DNA from: Eutreptiella sp. 'Long Island Sound 2002'
Lineage: Eukaryota > Euglenozoa > Euglenophyceae > Eutreptiales > Eutreptiaceae
Assembly: GCA_964036045.1 (NCBI GenBank)
Contig: OZ038387.1
Span: 52,512,265 to 52,576,264 of the forward strand
Direction of reading: 5' to 3'
DNA length: 64,000 nucleotides
Shown here: piece after piece, positions 10,754-22,000 of the stretch
How positions within the stretch are numbered: position 1 is the first letter of the stretch
Layout: every line of letters begins with the position of its first letter
Translations under genes and position numbers: made by a program
Notes under the pieces: generated by a model
What the model saw: only the letters and a program-made list of their open reading frames with translations
Told to the model about the DNA's origin: nothing
Database searches by the model: none

Positions 10754-11704
10754 TTAAGGTAGCGGCAGCAACGGGATTTCCCACAAGGTGGGGTCCCAGT
10801 TTTCCCTTGGTCTTTTCCGATGTAGATACAGTTGTTGCCGGAGGTGCGAGGATTCCGTGTCGTATATGGCGCACTTTGTTCTTTCAGCGTGATCCTGAAT
10901 GTCCTATTGTTGGGTCCAGTGGATTGCATGGTCGAGTATCCGTTGTGTATAGCCTAGCCACCTATTTCCGCATCTTTGTAGCCGGTGCAGGTGTCGTTGG
11001 TACCGTGTGTGCAGTCCCACCACGGTTGCACTATCCATGTAGGAGGTAAGAGCGTCTTGTTTGGCGGTGTAGTAGGTTTCCTGCGTGTGGACTACGTATT
11101 GTTGCCATTTATGTCGGGTGCATATGATGCTCATTTCGTCCCGCAAGCGTGTGGCCACCACGTCATGATAGCACCGTTTGGCTCCGATAGCATTGTCGTA
11201 GAGCGACCTAAGGTTGCGCAAATGTTTCATGGCGTGGGCGCAGGTTGGGGTATACTTGTATGCATGTGTCATAGCGCACAAGTGTTCACGGGTAAGGTCC
11301 TCCATATAGTTCAGTGTGGTGGTCCAACGGTTGTGCAGCGCATTGAGGGTCCTGGGCCGCTGGCACAGTTGTGTCGTGGTCGTTGCTTGGTGTAGGATGG
11401 TGCGCGTGAACCATTGCACTGCATCTGAGTCGTTAGCTTGGTGTGCCTCCTGCAGCCACGTGTCCACGTGTATTATGGGTTGGTCGTGTGCGTGTTTGTG
11501 TTTCAGGGTCTGTCCAGTTGGTGCCACGACCATGTTCCGTAGGTTTTGTGGTGTTTCACGTGGTATGTAGTGTTTGGGGATCCCAATGTGAAACTGGTCA
11601 CCAACAGTGGCAAAAAGTTTGTCATCGACTCCACTTTTGGGGATGATGAGGTGGAGGTACCTGAGGGCGCCGTCTTGGGCCGGAGCTGACTCACAGCTAG
11701 GGGG
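10754..11704 (-). pseudogene. Coding-like frame of unknown function, interrupted by one TAG
   Basis: On the minus strand a frame is open from 11704 to a TAG at 10904-10906 (266 codons) and continues 49 codons to a TAA at 10754. The translation looks like real protein (for example LHLIIPKSGVDDKLFATVGD, then HYIPRETPQNLRNMVV) and is rich in His, Thr and Arg. I recognise no family. There is no good initiator near the 5' end of the frame, so it may begin at a splice acceptor such as the GTGAGTCAG ending near 11689, or be a fragment. Residues around the TAG read TQQ-stop-DIQDHAERTK, which would be natural if TAG replaced CAG (Gln). A 60-bp duplication lies in the extension (GGGTCCCAGT at 10731 and 10791). 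It could be mobile-element cargo. Confidence 0.4.
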
Positions 11705-11890
11705 TTATCTGTACGAAAAATGCACCGACTACCCCGCTCTCGCTCATGTGGGACCTTCAAGCGTTCTGTACCAGTGTTACCTTACAAGTCATTTCCTGTG
11801 AGTATGCGCAACACTGTGCGACTCCACACAGCTAGGATTGTATCCCTGAGGACTCGAGGACTCTGGTGCCAAGTAAAGGGGCATTTGGTG

Positions 11891-11950
11891 AAACCTAGTA
11901 TGCACGTAGCAAAACCTAGTAAAATGTAGCAAAACCTAGTAAAATGTAGC
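11891..11950. repeat. 20-bp tandem repeat, three copies plus a partial
   Basis: AAAACCTAGTAAAATGTAGC repeats at 11911 and 11931, with a diverged copy at 11891 and a partial one leading into the adjacent hairpin. The CCTAGT word is shared with the hairpins at 11951-12049 and 15997-16075. Confidence 0.8.
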
Positions 11951-12049
11951 AAAACCTAGTGAAAAAAAATTTTGAAAAAATTTTTTTGAAAAAAAATTTT
12001 TACCAGGTAAAAAAAGCAAAAATTTTAAAAAATTTTCCCTTACTAGGTT
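11951..12049. repeat. AT-rich inverted-repeat (hairpin) element, left copy
   Basis: Begins AACCTAGTGAAAAAAAATTT and ends TTTTCCCTTACTAGGTT, giving complementary ends around A/T runs with an internal TTTTTACCAGGT. A related element lies at 15997-16075. Together they bracket the Ulp1-like coding frame, so they could be termini of a mobile element. Equally they could be two copies of a small foldback repeat. Confidence 0.55.
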
Positions 12050-12263
12050 AGTAGGTAGTGACAAATTTGGACTTGAATTTGAACAAAAAACACCAAGTTT
12101 ATGGGGGGGGGGGTCAACGGTAGGTGGTATTTATGTTTAAGGGCATGGTGCTTCCTGGTCTATTCCAGGCCACTTGTGTAAGTGGCGCCCCACCCGGGCC
12201 AAACCGTGTATTGCAAGGTCAGCAAAAATAAAATGAGGCTCAAGAAAAGAAGGAGCTTTTATA

Positions 12264-12900
12264 TCATAAATATATATATATGGCTTATACGCGCATTTCC
12301 CCCCCCCCACCCTGGACCCTAGTGTGCGACTTGGGGCAGGACTAGGGACCCCCCCCCCCTATTTTGAGGTCGGGAAACACAAAAAAAATGGGTTTTGGGC
12401 TCGGTTGGGACAGTGGGAGGGGTCTATACAAGGTTTTTGGGCTAAAATTAGGGTATGACATCACTGCTGTTAGGATGATAACCAGAGTACTAAAAATAAC
12501 CACTAAATCCTAAAAACAACCCACACCACCCCTATATACACCCAATAACATAGTAATTTGGCGTTTTTAACATATACTTGTCCATTTTCAATGTCCCTCA
12601 AACTATTATTGGGGGTATTTGGTGCTAATATTAGGGGTTTGGACCATAATTGTACCTATGTTTAGTATTCTGGTTAGGATCCTACCAGCAGTGATGTCAT
12701 ACCCCAATTTTAGCCATTTTAGCCCTTTATAAGGGCAAATACCCACTAATAACCATCCAATTTACTTCTAAAACATGTTTTTTTGTGTTTCCTGACCCCA
12801 AAATAGGGGGGAGGGGTCCCCAACCTTGCCCCATAGTGCACCCGTTGGCCCAGGGTTGGGGGGGGGGGAATCTGCGTATAATCCATATATACATATATGA
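12264..12900. repeat. 637-bp imperfect palindrome (foldback element)
   Basis: The left half matches the reverse complement of the right half along nearly its whole length, with a centre near 12582. Paired landmarks are GGCTTATACGC with GCGTATAATCC, CGGGAAACACAAAAAAAATG with the TTTTTTTGTGTTTCCTGACC block, and GGGTATGACATCACTGCTG with CAGCAGTGATGTCATACCCC. By eye the arms are about three-quarters identical. It starts 18 bp past the stop of the Ulp1-like frame. No protein is encoded. It could be a MITE-like insertion or an old foldback terminus. Confidence 0.8.
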
Positions 12901-12918
12901 GGTGCACACACGTGTGCT

Positions 12919-15489
12919 TTATATGAAGTCGCAAAACACGCGCTTGTAGATGAGGTCCGACTTCTTATCTTTGTAGGTGGATTGTGCAGAGGGAGGGTTG
13001 TGCTTGCACCTGTTGCGAAGCACGCCCGTGGTCTTTTCTTCCAACTCTTTGATTAGATTTTTGTCATACTCCAATTTCCCAGAGGCATCTTTGGGGTATT
13101 GCTCTGGAACAAAAATTTCTTCACCACGGATCACCACCTTTGGACGGACCTCATCTACAGAAGGCGGCTTGTCAACCACAAGCCGGTCACCCAAGGCGAA
13201 TGCCAACACAATGCATGCCAGTGTGGCAGTAAATTGCACTCTCCATTTGCGCAATGCCACACATATCTCCGTGGAACAGAAACCGGAAGCATGCAGGGCA
13301 CACTGATAAACTCCACATTCAGGGCACGTGATGTGGGATGTGCCGTCGCAAAAAAAGCACGACAAACGGTTTGGTGAACAATAGGGCGTAGCATACATCC
13401 GTGCCAAGGCCCAACTGGGTGTGGTCTCAATAGGGGGGGCATGCGGAGAACTGCGATAGTGCAAAGCTGCCTGTGCAATCTCACGCAACAACCACAATCT
13501 GTCTTGTGGAAGTTGGATGCTACCGTTGACAACACGCCTAGACAAAAGGCAATGTAGCATCACAAGGCAGGCAGGATGGCAGCTCACACCGTCGTCCTGA
13601 TGTAGGAAGGCGGAGTAGAGGGGGGCTATAGCAAAAGCTACACTGCCGAACTCACCCAAAAACTTGTCCCACCTCTTCTGCGCCCTTGCCTTACTGCCTT
13701 CTTGTTCGGCAATGAGGTTCACTATTGCCAACTCCTCGGTGTTTGCACCCGCTATGTGCGGCTTGTAACACACCGGATCGAACACGAGGCACAAGAAAGT
13801 ACGTGTTGGGGAAACCAACAACAAGCGCAGCACCCAATGTGAATTGCGCTTGTTATAAATCTACGCCACGAGCAAGGGGGGCGCATAGATCATATCAATG
13901 GACGCCGCGCTCAAAGTACGCAGCGCCCATGACTCAGCCAACACCTCCCTACGACCCAACGGTAAAGCTGACACATTCCACAATGAGTCACGCACAACCC
14001 ACGCCACACCCATAACATCCCAGTCCGCACTCAAAGCTGTCCGAGCGAACCACCAGTAATACACAACAATCTCGGCGGTATCTGTGACGTAAGGTTCTGA
14101 GTAAACATCCCTCAAATGGCGTGCCTCCGGCTTATATTGTTGAGAACCAGAACTTGGAATGATCACGTCAAGTGGTCGTTCCCATTCGTCATGGAGCAAT
14201 GACTCAACATGCTGCAATTGGGCAGTAGGGCCGCCTGGGCCATTAGTCAGGGCATGGCACACTGCGGCCAAGACGTCATCTCCACAAACAGGCCTCGTAA
14301 TAACCATTCCCGTCTGTGACGGCGGGGTGGTATTAGAGCATGGGGGTGGGGGGACAGTCTCCGTCCCAGCATTGGGACGGTCGGCCAATTCCTCCATGGC
14401 TAGAGGCGGGCTGGTAGGAGACGCATTTGCGGGGGTAATTGCGGGGAGGCTGCTGTCACCATCCGGGTGTGTGGAGGGGGGCGTCAAAGCACAAGGGGAG
14501 GAGGGGGTAGTTTCAGCATGGGATTGCGTGGGATGCAAGATCTTCCCAACCTCAACCTCCTTCTCCCACTTTTGCAAGACCCAGCGCGACTCATCTCTAT
14601 CTTTAAACTTGCGAGCAACGCACTACGCACCTTCCAAACACCACATGCACCCCTCGCAATAGACGCACCATAAGAAAACTTTCCGATGGCACTACCCACA
14701 AGTGAAGGGAGGACGGTATAGGTGCATGGAATGCCACCGCTTGCTTCCACGGTCCAATTCCCGCTTCACAAGTGGTGCAAGGGCCAGGGATTCACCGTCA
14801 CAGCTACCTTCCGATGAGGAGTTAGAATCTGAATCAGAATTGGAGTTTGACAATTCTTGGCTCCTCTTGGCGGCTTTCTTTTTTTGGGGGCCTCCTTGTG
14901 ACTTCAGAGCACACACATGAGGCGCTTCAACGCGGGTTACAACGTTGCGTCTTACACGACCAAACTTAAGGGGACGGAAACCAACAAACTTCCATGAGTA
15001 GCGCAAAGGCACCTTGAAGCCGGGTTCCTTCACAAGAAGCCACAACAAACAGCCCTCACAGACACCTAATGTGCAATACGTGGCACATGTGCAAGCCTTA
15101 GCTGTGACACGGTGAACCCTCAAGAAGTCGACAAATTGGGGCCATGTAACACGACCTCCGTCAGATATGGTGGCCAAGGTTTTCTTCCACTGGGCCACTT
15201 GCATGCCATCGACGGGGGGGTACTCACGGACAGGCTTGCCGTTGGCACCCCGCTTTCGTGATGCAACACCTTGATGGAAGAAGAAAGATTGCATCACCAT
15301 CATCGAAAAAGATTGCATCATGAAATATGCATTGGGCCTCTTGCCACATCCAAGGAGCAGGCTGCATAGCTCGACCCCCTAGTTGTTCGCGGCCTTTGGT
15401 CCATTGTTCACCCATTCGAGGCACAACCAAGCAATAAAAGTACACTGCATGCGTATTCTAAGGGTGTCATCCGTGCCCACGGGACTCAT
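12919..15489 (-). CDS. Ulp1-like (C48) cysteine protease protein with four in-frame TAG codons
   Basis: From ATG 15489 to TAA 12919 there are 857 codons in one frame, with TAG at 15379-15381, 14692-14694, 14623-14625 and 13861-13863 and no internal TAA or TGA. About twenty would be expected by chance, so the frame is, or recently was, coding. Near the C-terminal half a Ulp1/SENP signature is visible: HW (His codon 13839-13841), then FDP (Asp 13777-13779), then QDDGVSC with Gln six residues before the Cys (13579-13581), the spacing known in Ulp1. A zinc-ribbon-like cluster (CFFC, CPEC, CALHASGFC) and one hydrophobic segment follow. The N-terminal half has further Cys clusters (CTCATYC, CVYCEGCMWC), two of which straddle TAGs, and an Asp/Ser-rich tract. 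Ulp1-like domains are common cargo of eukaryotic DNA transposons, including KDZ-type elements; that assignment is inference. Either TAG is decoded, or the gene has decayed by CAG-to-TAG changes. Confidence 0.6.
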
Positions 15490-15996
15490 TGTCGCCGATT
15501 TCTTCGTGCCTGCCTCCGTGCCTTCCGCAGAGCTTTGCTTGGAGGACACTGTTGCAAACACGAAAGGCAAAAGGGAAAAGGGGAGGCCCAAAAGAGGGCA
15601 GAGTTGCTACGTCACCCCTGCATTTTCGGCGGTCCCCGACGCCTGGCGCGGGGAGAAAAATCAAAAAAGGATCGAGAGTCCCCCTAGAGCGGGGGGCAGA
15701 ATCAGAAGTGGCCCACTTGTGGGCAAGGTGGCTACTTAACCCCTGCCGCCTCGGGGATCCCCACCGCTTCGGAGCGGGGGGCAGAATCAGAAGTGGCCCA
15801 CTTGTGGGCAAGGTGGCTACTTAACCCTAGCCGCCTCGGGGGTCCCCACCGCTTCAGAGCGGGGGGGCAGAATCAGAAGTGGCCCACTTGTGGGCAAGGT
15901 GGCTACGTAACCCCTGCCGCCTCGGGGGTCCCCTCCGCTTCAAAGCGGGGGGCAGAATCAGAAGTGGCCCACAAGTAGGCAAGGTGGCTACCCAGC

Positions 15997-16075
15997 AACC
16001 TAGTAAAAAAAAAAAACTTTTGTTTTCACTACGTTCTAAAACCTGGTAAAAAGAAAAACTTTTTTTTACTAGGTT
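15997..16075. repeat. AT-rich hairpin element inside the left end of the satellite
   Basis: Ends AACCTAGTAAAAAAAA and TTTTTTTTACTAGGTT are exact reverse complements (16 bp), enclosing about 47 bp. It interrupts the satellite: the unit breaks after GGCTACC and resumes at CTGCAGAGCGG, so about one half-unit is missing. It shares its end sequence and an internal ACCTGGTAAAAA (in inverse) with 11951-12049. Confidence 0.8.
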
Positions 16076-19000
16076 CCGAAACCTATTAAAACCTGCTGCA
16101 GAGCGGGGGGCAAAATCAGAAGTGGCCCACAAGTGGGCAAAGTGGCTACCTCACCCCTGCCGTATCGGGGATCCCCACCGCTTCAAAGGGGGGACAAAAT
16201 CAGAATTGGCCCACAAGTGGGCAAAGTGGCTACCTCACCCCTGCCGTATCGGGGATCCCCACCGCTGCAGAGCGGGGGACAAAATTAGAAGTTGCCCACA
16301 AGTGGGCAAAGTGGCTACCTCACCCCTGCTGTATCGGGGATCCCCACCGCTTCAGAGCGGGGGGCAAAATCAGAAGTGGCCCACAAGTGGGCAAAGTGGC
16401 TACCTCACCCCTGCCGTATCGGGGAGCCCCACCGCTGCAGAGCGGGGGGCAAAATCAGAAGTGGCCCACAAGTGGGCAAACTAGCTACCTCACCCCTGCC
16501 GTATCGGGGAGCCCAACTGCTGCAGAGCGGGGGGCAAAATCAGAAGAGGCCCACAAGTGGGCAAAGTGGCTACCTCACCCCTGCCGTATCGGGGAGCCCC
16601 ACCGCTACAGAGCGGGGGGCAAAATCAGAAGTGGCCCACAAGTGGGCAAACTGGCTACCTCACCCCTGCCGTATCGGGGATCCCCGCCGCTTCAGAGCGG
16701 GGGGCAAAATCAGAAGTAGCCCACAAGTGGGCAAAGTGGCTACCTCACCCCTGCCGTATCGGGGATCCCCACCGCTTCAGAGCCGGGGTCAAAATCGGAA
16801 GTGGCCCACAAGTGGGCAAAGTGGCTACCTCACCCCTGCCGTATCGGGGATCCCCACCGCTTCAAAGGGGGGACAAAATCAGAATTGGCCCACAAGTGGG
16901 CAAACTGGCTACCTCACCCCTGCCGTATCGGGGAGCCCCGCCGCTGCAGAGCGGGGGGCAAAATCAGAAGTGGCCCACAAGTGGGCAAACTAGCTACCTC
17001 ACCCCTGCCGTATCGGGGAGCCCAACTGCTGCAGAGCGGGGGGCAAAATCAGAAGTGGCCCACAAGTGGGCAAAGTGGCTACCTCACCCCTGCCGTATCG
17101 GGGAGCCCCACCGCTACAGAGCGGGGGGCAAAATCAGAAGTGGACCACAAGTGGGCAAACTGGCTACCTCACCCCTGCCGTATAGGGGATCCCCGCCGCT
17201 TCAGAGCGGGGGGCAAAATCAGAAGTGGCCCACAAGTGGGCAAAGTGGCTACCTCACCCCTGCCGTATCGGGGATCCCCACCGCTTCAGAGCGGGGGGCA
17301 AAATCGGAAGTGGCCCACAAGTGGGCAAAGTGGCTACCTCACCCCTGCCGTATCGGGGAGCCCCACCGCTACAGAGCGGGGGGCAAAATCAGAAGTGGCC
17401 CACAAGTGGGCAAACTGGCTACCTCACCCCTGCCGTATTGGGGATCCCCACCGCTGCAGAGCGGGGGGCAAAATCGGAAGTGGCCCACAAGTGGGCAAAC
17501 TGGCTACCTCACCCCTGCCGTATCGGGGAGCCCCACCGCTGCAGAGCGGGGGGCAAAATCAGAAGTGGCCCACAAGTGGGCAAACGGGCTACCTCACCCC
17601 TGCCGTATCGGGGATCCCCACCGCTTCAGAGCGGGGGGCAAAATCAGAAGTGGCCCACAAGTGGGCAAAGTGGCTACCTCACCCCTGCCGTATCGGGGAG
17701 CCCCACCGCTGCAGAGCGGGCGGCAAAATCAGAAGTGGCCCACAAGTGGGCAAACTGGCTACCTCACCCCTGCCGTATCGGGGATCCCCACCGCTTCAGA
17801 GCGGGGGGCAAAATCAGAAGTGGCCCACAAGTGGGCAAACTGGCTACCTCACCCCTGCCGTATCGGGGAGCCCCACCGCTGCAGAGCAGGGGGCAAAATC
17901 AGAAGTGGCCCACAAGTGGGCAAATTGGCTACCTCACCCCCACCGTACCGGGGAGCCCCACCGCTGCAGAGCGGGGGGCAAAATCAGAAGTCGCCCACAA
18001 GTGGGCAAACTAGCTACCTCACCCCTGCCGTATCGGGGAGCCCCACCGCTGCAGAGCGGGGGGCAAAATCAGAAGTGGCCCACAAGTGGGCAAACTGGCT
18101 ACCTCACCCCTGCCGCATCGGGGATCCCCACCGCTTCAGAGCGGGGGGCAAAATCAGAAGTGGCCCACAAGTGGGCAAAGTGGCTACCTCACCCCTGCCG
18201 TATCGGTGAGCCCCACCGCTGCAGAGCGGGGGGCAAAATCAGAAGTGGCCCACAAGTGGGCAAAGTGGCTACCTCACCCCTGCCGTATCGGGGAGCCCCA
18301 CCGCTACAGGGCGGAGGGCAAAATCAGAAGTGGCCCACAAGTGGGCAAAGTGGCTACCTCACCCATGCCGTATCGGGGATCTCCACCGCTTCAGAGCAGG
18401 GGGCAAAATCAGAAGTGGCCCACAAGTGGGCAAAGTGGCTACCTCACCCCTGCCGTATCGGGGAGCCCCACCGCTGCAGAGCGGGGGGCAAAATCAGAAG
18501 TGGCCCACAAGTGGGCAAACTGGCTACCTCACCCCTGCCGCATTGGGGATCCCCATCGCTGCAGAGCGGGGGGCAAAATCAGAAGTGGCCCACAAGTGGG
18601 CAAACTGGCTACCTCACCCCTGCCGTATTGGGGAGCCCCACCGCTGCAGAGCAGGGGGCAAAATCAGAAGTGGCCCACAAGTGGGCAAAGTGGCTACCTC
18701 ACCCCTGCCGTATCGGGGAGCCCCACCGCTGCAGAGCAGGGGGCAAAATCAGAAGTGGCCCACAAGTGGGCAAAGTGGCTACCTCACCCTCGCCGTATCG
18801 GGGATCTCCACCGCTTCAGAGCGGGGGGCAGAATCAGAAGTGGCCCACAAGTGGGCAAAGTGGCTACCTCACCCCTGCCGTATCGGGGAGCCCAACCGCT
18901 GCAGAGCGGGGGGCAAAATCAGAAGTGGCCCACAAGTGGGGAGACTGGCTACCTCACCCCTGCCGTATCGGGGATCCCCACCGCTTCAGAGCGGGGGGCA

Positions 19001-22000
19001 AAATCAGAAGTGGCCCACAAGTGGGCAAAGTGGCTACCTCACCCCTGCCGTATCGGGGATCCCCACCGCTTCAGAGCAGGGGGCAAAATCAGAAGTGGCC
19101 CACAAGTGGGCAAAGTGGCTACCTCACCCCTGCCGTATCGGGGAGCCCCACCGCTGCAGAGCGGGGGGCACAATCAGAAGTGGCCCACAAGTGGGCAAAC
19201 TGGCTACCTCACCCCTGCCGTATTGGGGAGCCCCACCGCTGCAGAGCAGGGGGCAAAATAAGAAGTGGCCCACAAGTGGGCAAAGTGGCTACCTCACCCC
19301 TGCCGTATCGGGGAGCCCCACCGCTGCAGAGCGGAGGGCAAAATCAGAAGTGGCCCACAAGTGGGCAAAGTGGCTACCTCACCCTCGCCGTATCGGGGAT
19401 CCCCACCGCTGCAAAGCAGGGGGCAAAATCAGAAGGGGCCCACAAGTGGGCAAACTGGCTACCTCACCCCTGCCGTATCGGGGAGCCCCACCGCTGCAGA
19501 GCGGGGGGCAAAATCAGAAGTGGCCCACAAGTGGGCAAACTGGCTACCTCACCCCTGCCGTATCGGGGATCCCCACCGCTGCAGAGCGGGGGGCAAAATC
19601 AGAAGTGGCCCACAAGTGGGCAAAGTGGCTACCTTACCCCTGCCGTATCGGGGAGCCCCACCGCTTCAGAGCGGGGGGCAGAATCAGAAGTGGCCCACAA
19701 GTGGGCAAACGGGCTACCTCACCCCTGCCGTATCGGGGATCCCCACCGCTGCAGAGCAGGGGTCAAAATCAGAAGTGGCCCACAAGTGGGCAAAGTGGCT
19801 ACCTCACCCCTGCCGTATCGGGGATCCCCACCGCTTCAGAGCAGGGGGCAAAATCAGAAGTGGCCCACAAGTGGGCAAAGTGGCTACCTCACCCCTGCGG
19901 TATCGGGGATCTCCACCGCTTCAGAGCGGGGGGCAAAATCAGAAGTGGCCCACAAGTGGGGGAACTGGCTACCTCATCCTTGCCGTATCGGGGAGCTCCA
20001 GCGCTGCAGAGCGGAGGGCAAAATCAGAAGTGGCCCACAAGTGGGCAAAGTGGCTACCTCACCCCTGCCGTATCGGGGAGCCCCACCGCTTCGGAGCGGG
20101 GGGCAGAATCAGAAGTGGCCCACAAGTGGGCAAAGTGGCTACCTCAACCCTGCCGTATCGGGGATCCCCACCGCTTCAGAGCGGGGGGCAAAATCAGAAG
20201 TGGCCCACAAGTGGGCAAACTGGCTACCTCACCCCTGCCGTATCGGGGAGCTCCACCGCTGCAGAGCAGGGGGCAAAATCAGAAGTGGCCCACAAGTGGG
20301 CAAACTGGCTACCTCATCCTTGCCGTATCGGGGAGCCCCAACGCTGCAGAGCAGGGGGTAAAATCAGAAGTGGCCCACAAGTGGGCAAAGTGGCTACCTC
20401 ACCCCTGCCGTATCAGGGAGCCCCACCGCTGCAGAGCAGGGGGCAAAATCAGAAGTGGCCCACAAGTGGGCAAAGTGGCTACCTCACCCTCGCCGTATCG
20501 GGGATCCCCACCGCTGCAGAGCAGGGGGCAAAATCAGAAGGGGCCCACAAGTGGGCAAAGTGGCTACCTCACCCCTGCCGTATCGGGGAGCCCCACCGCT
20601 GCAGAGCGGGGGGGGGAATCAGAAGTGGCCCACAAGTGGGCAAAGTGGCTACCTCACCCCTGCCGTATCGGGGATCCCCACCGCTGCAGAGCGGGGGGCA
20701 AAATCAGAAGTGGCCCACAAGTGGGCAAAGTGGCTACCTCACCCCTGCCGTATCGGGGAGCCCCACCGCTGCAGAGCGGGGGGCAAATTCAGAAGTGGCC
20801 CACAAGTGGGCAAACTGGCTACCTCACCCCTGCCGTATCGGGGATCCCCACCGCTGCAGAGCGGGGGGCAAAATCAGAAGTGGCCCACAAGTGGGCAAAG
20901 TGGCTACCTTACCCCTGCCGTATCGGGGAGCGCCACCGCTTCAGAGCGGGGGGCAGAATCAGAAGTGGCCCACAAGTGGGCAAACGGGCTACCTCACCCC
21001 TGCCGTATCGGGGATCCCCACCGCTGCAGAGCAGGGGTCAAAATCAGAAGTGGCCCACAAGTGGGGGAACTGGCTACCTCATCCTTGCCGTATCGGGGAG
21101 CTCCACCGCTGCAGAGCGGAGGGCAAAATCAGAAGTGGCCCACAAGTGGGCAAAGTGGCTACCTCACCCCTGCCGTATCGGGGAGCCCCACCGCTGCGGA
21201 GCGGGGGGCGGAATCAGAAGTGGCCCACAAGTGGGCAAAGTGGCTACCTCAACCCTGCCGTATCGGGGATCCCCACCGCTTCAGAGCGGGGGGCAAAATC
21301 AGAAGTGGCCCACAAGTGGGCAAACTGGCTACCTCACCCCTGCCGTATCGGGGAGCTCCACCGCTGCAGAGCGGGGGGCAAAATCAGAAGTGGCCCACAA
21401 GTGGGCAAACTGGCTACCTCATCCTTGCCGTATCGGGGAGCCCCAACGCTGCAGAGCAGGGGGTAAAATCAGAAGTGGCCCACAAGTGGGCAAAGTGGCT
21501 ACCTCACCCCTGCCGTATCAGGTAGCCCCACCGCTGCAGAGCAGGGGGCAAAATCAGAAGTGGCCGACAAGTGGGCAAAGTGGCTACCTCACCCTCGCCG
21601 TATCGGGGATCCCCACCGCTGCAGAGCGGGGGGCAGAATCAGAAGTGGCCCACAAGTGGGCAAAGTGGCTACCTCACCCCTGCCGTATCGGGGAGCCCCA
21701 CCGCTGCAGAGCGGGGGGCAAAATCAGCAGTGGCCCACAAGTGGGCAAAGTGGCTACCTCACCCCTGCCGTATCGGGGATCTCCACCGCTTCAGAGCGGG
21801 GGGCAAAATCAGAAGTGGCCCGCATATCGGCAAACTGGCTACCTCACCCCTGCCGTATCGGGGAGCCCCACCGCTGCAGAGCGGAGGGCAAAATCAGAAG
21901 TGGCCCACAAGTGGGCAAAGTGGCTACCTCACCCCTGCCGTATCGGGGATCCCCACCGCTTCGGAGCGGGGGGCAGAATCAGAAGTGGCCCACAAGTGGG

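Noticed and set aside
10660-10929. Possible Penelope-type retroelement Cys motif (PCGKSRCCRYL) on the minus strand
   Set aside because: It lies in a different frame from the better coding-like frame through the same bases, and no reverse transcriptase or GIY-YIG motif is nearby.
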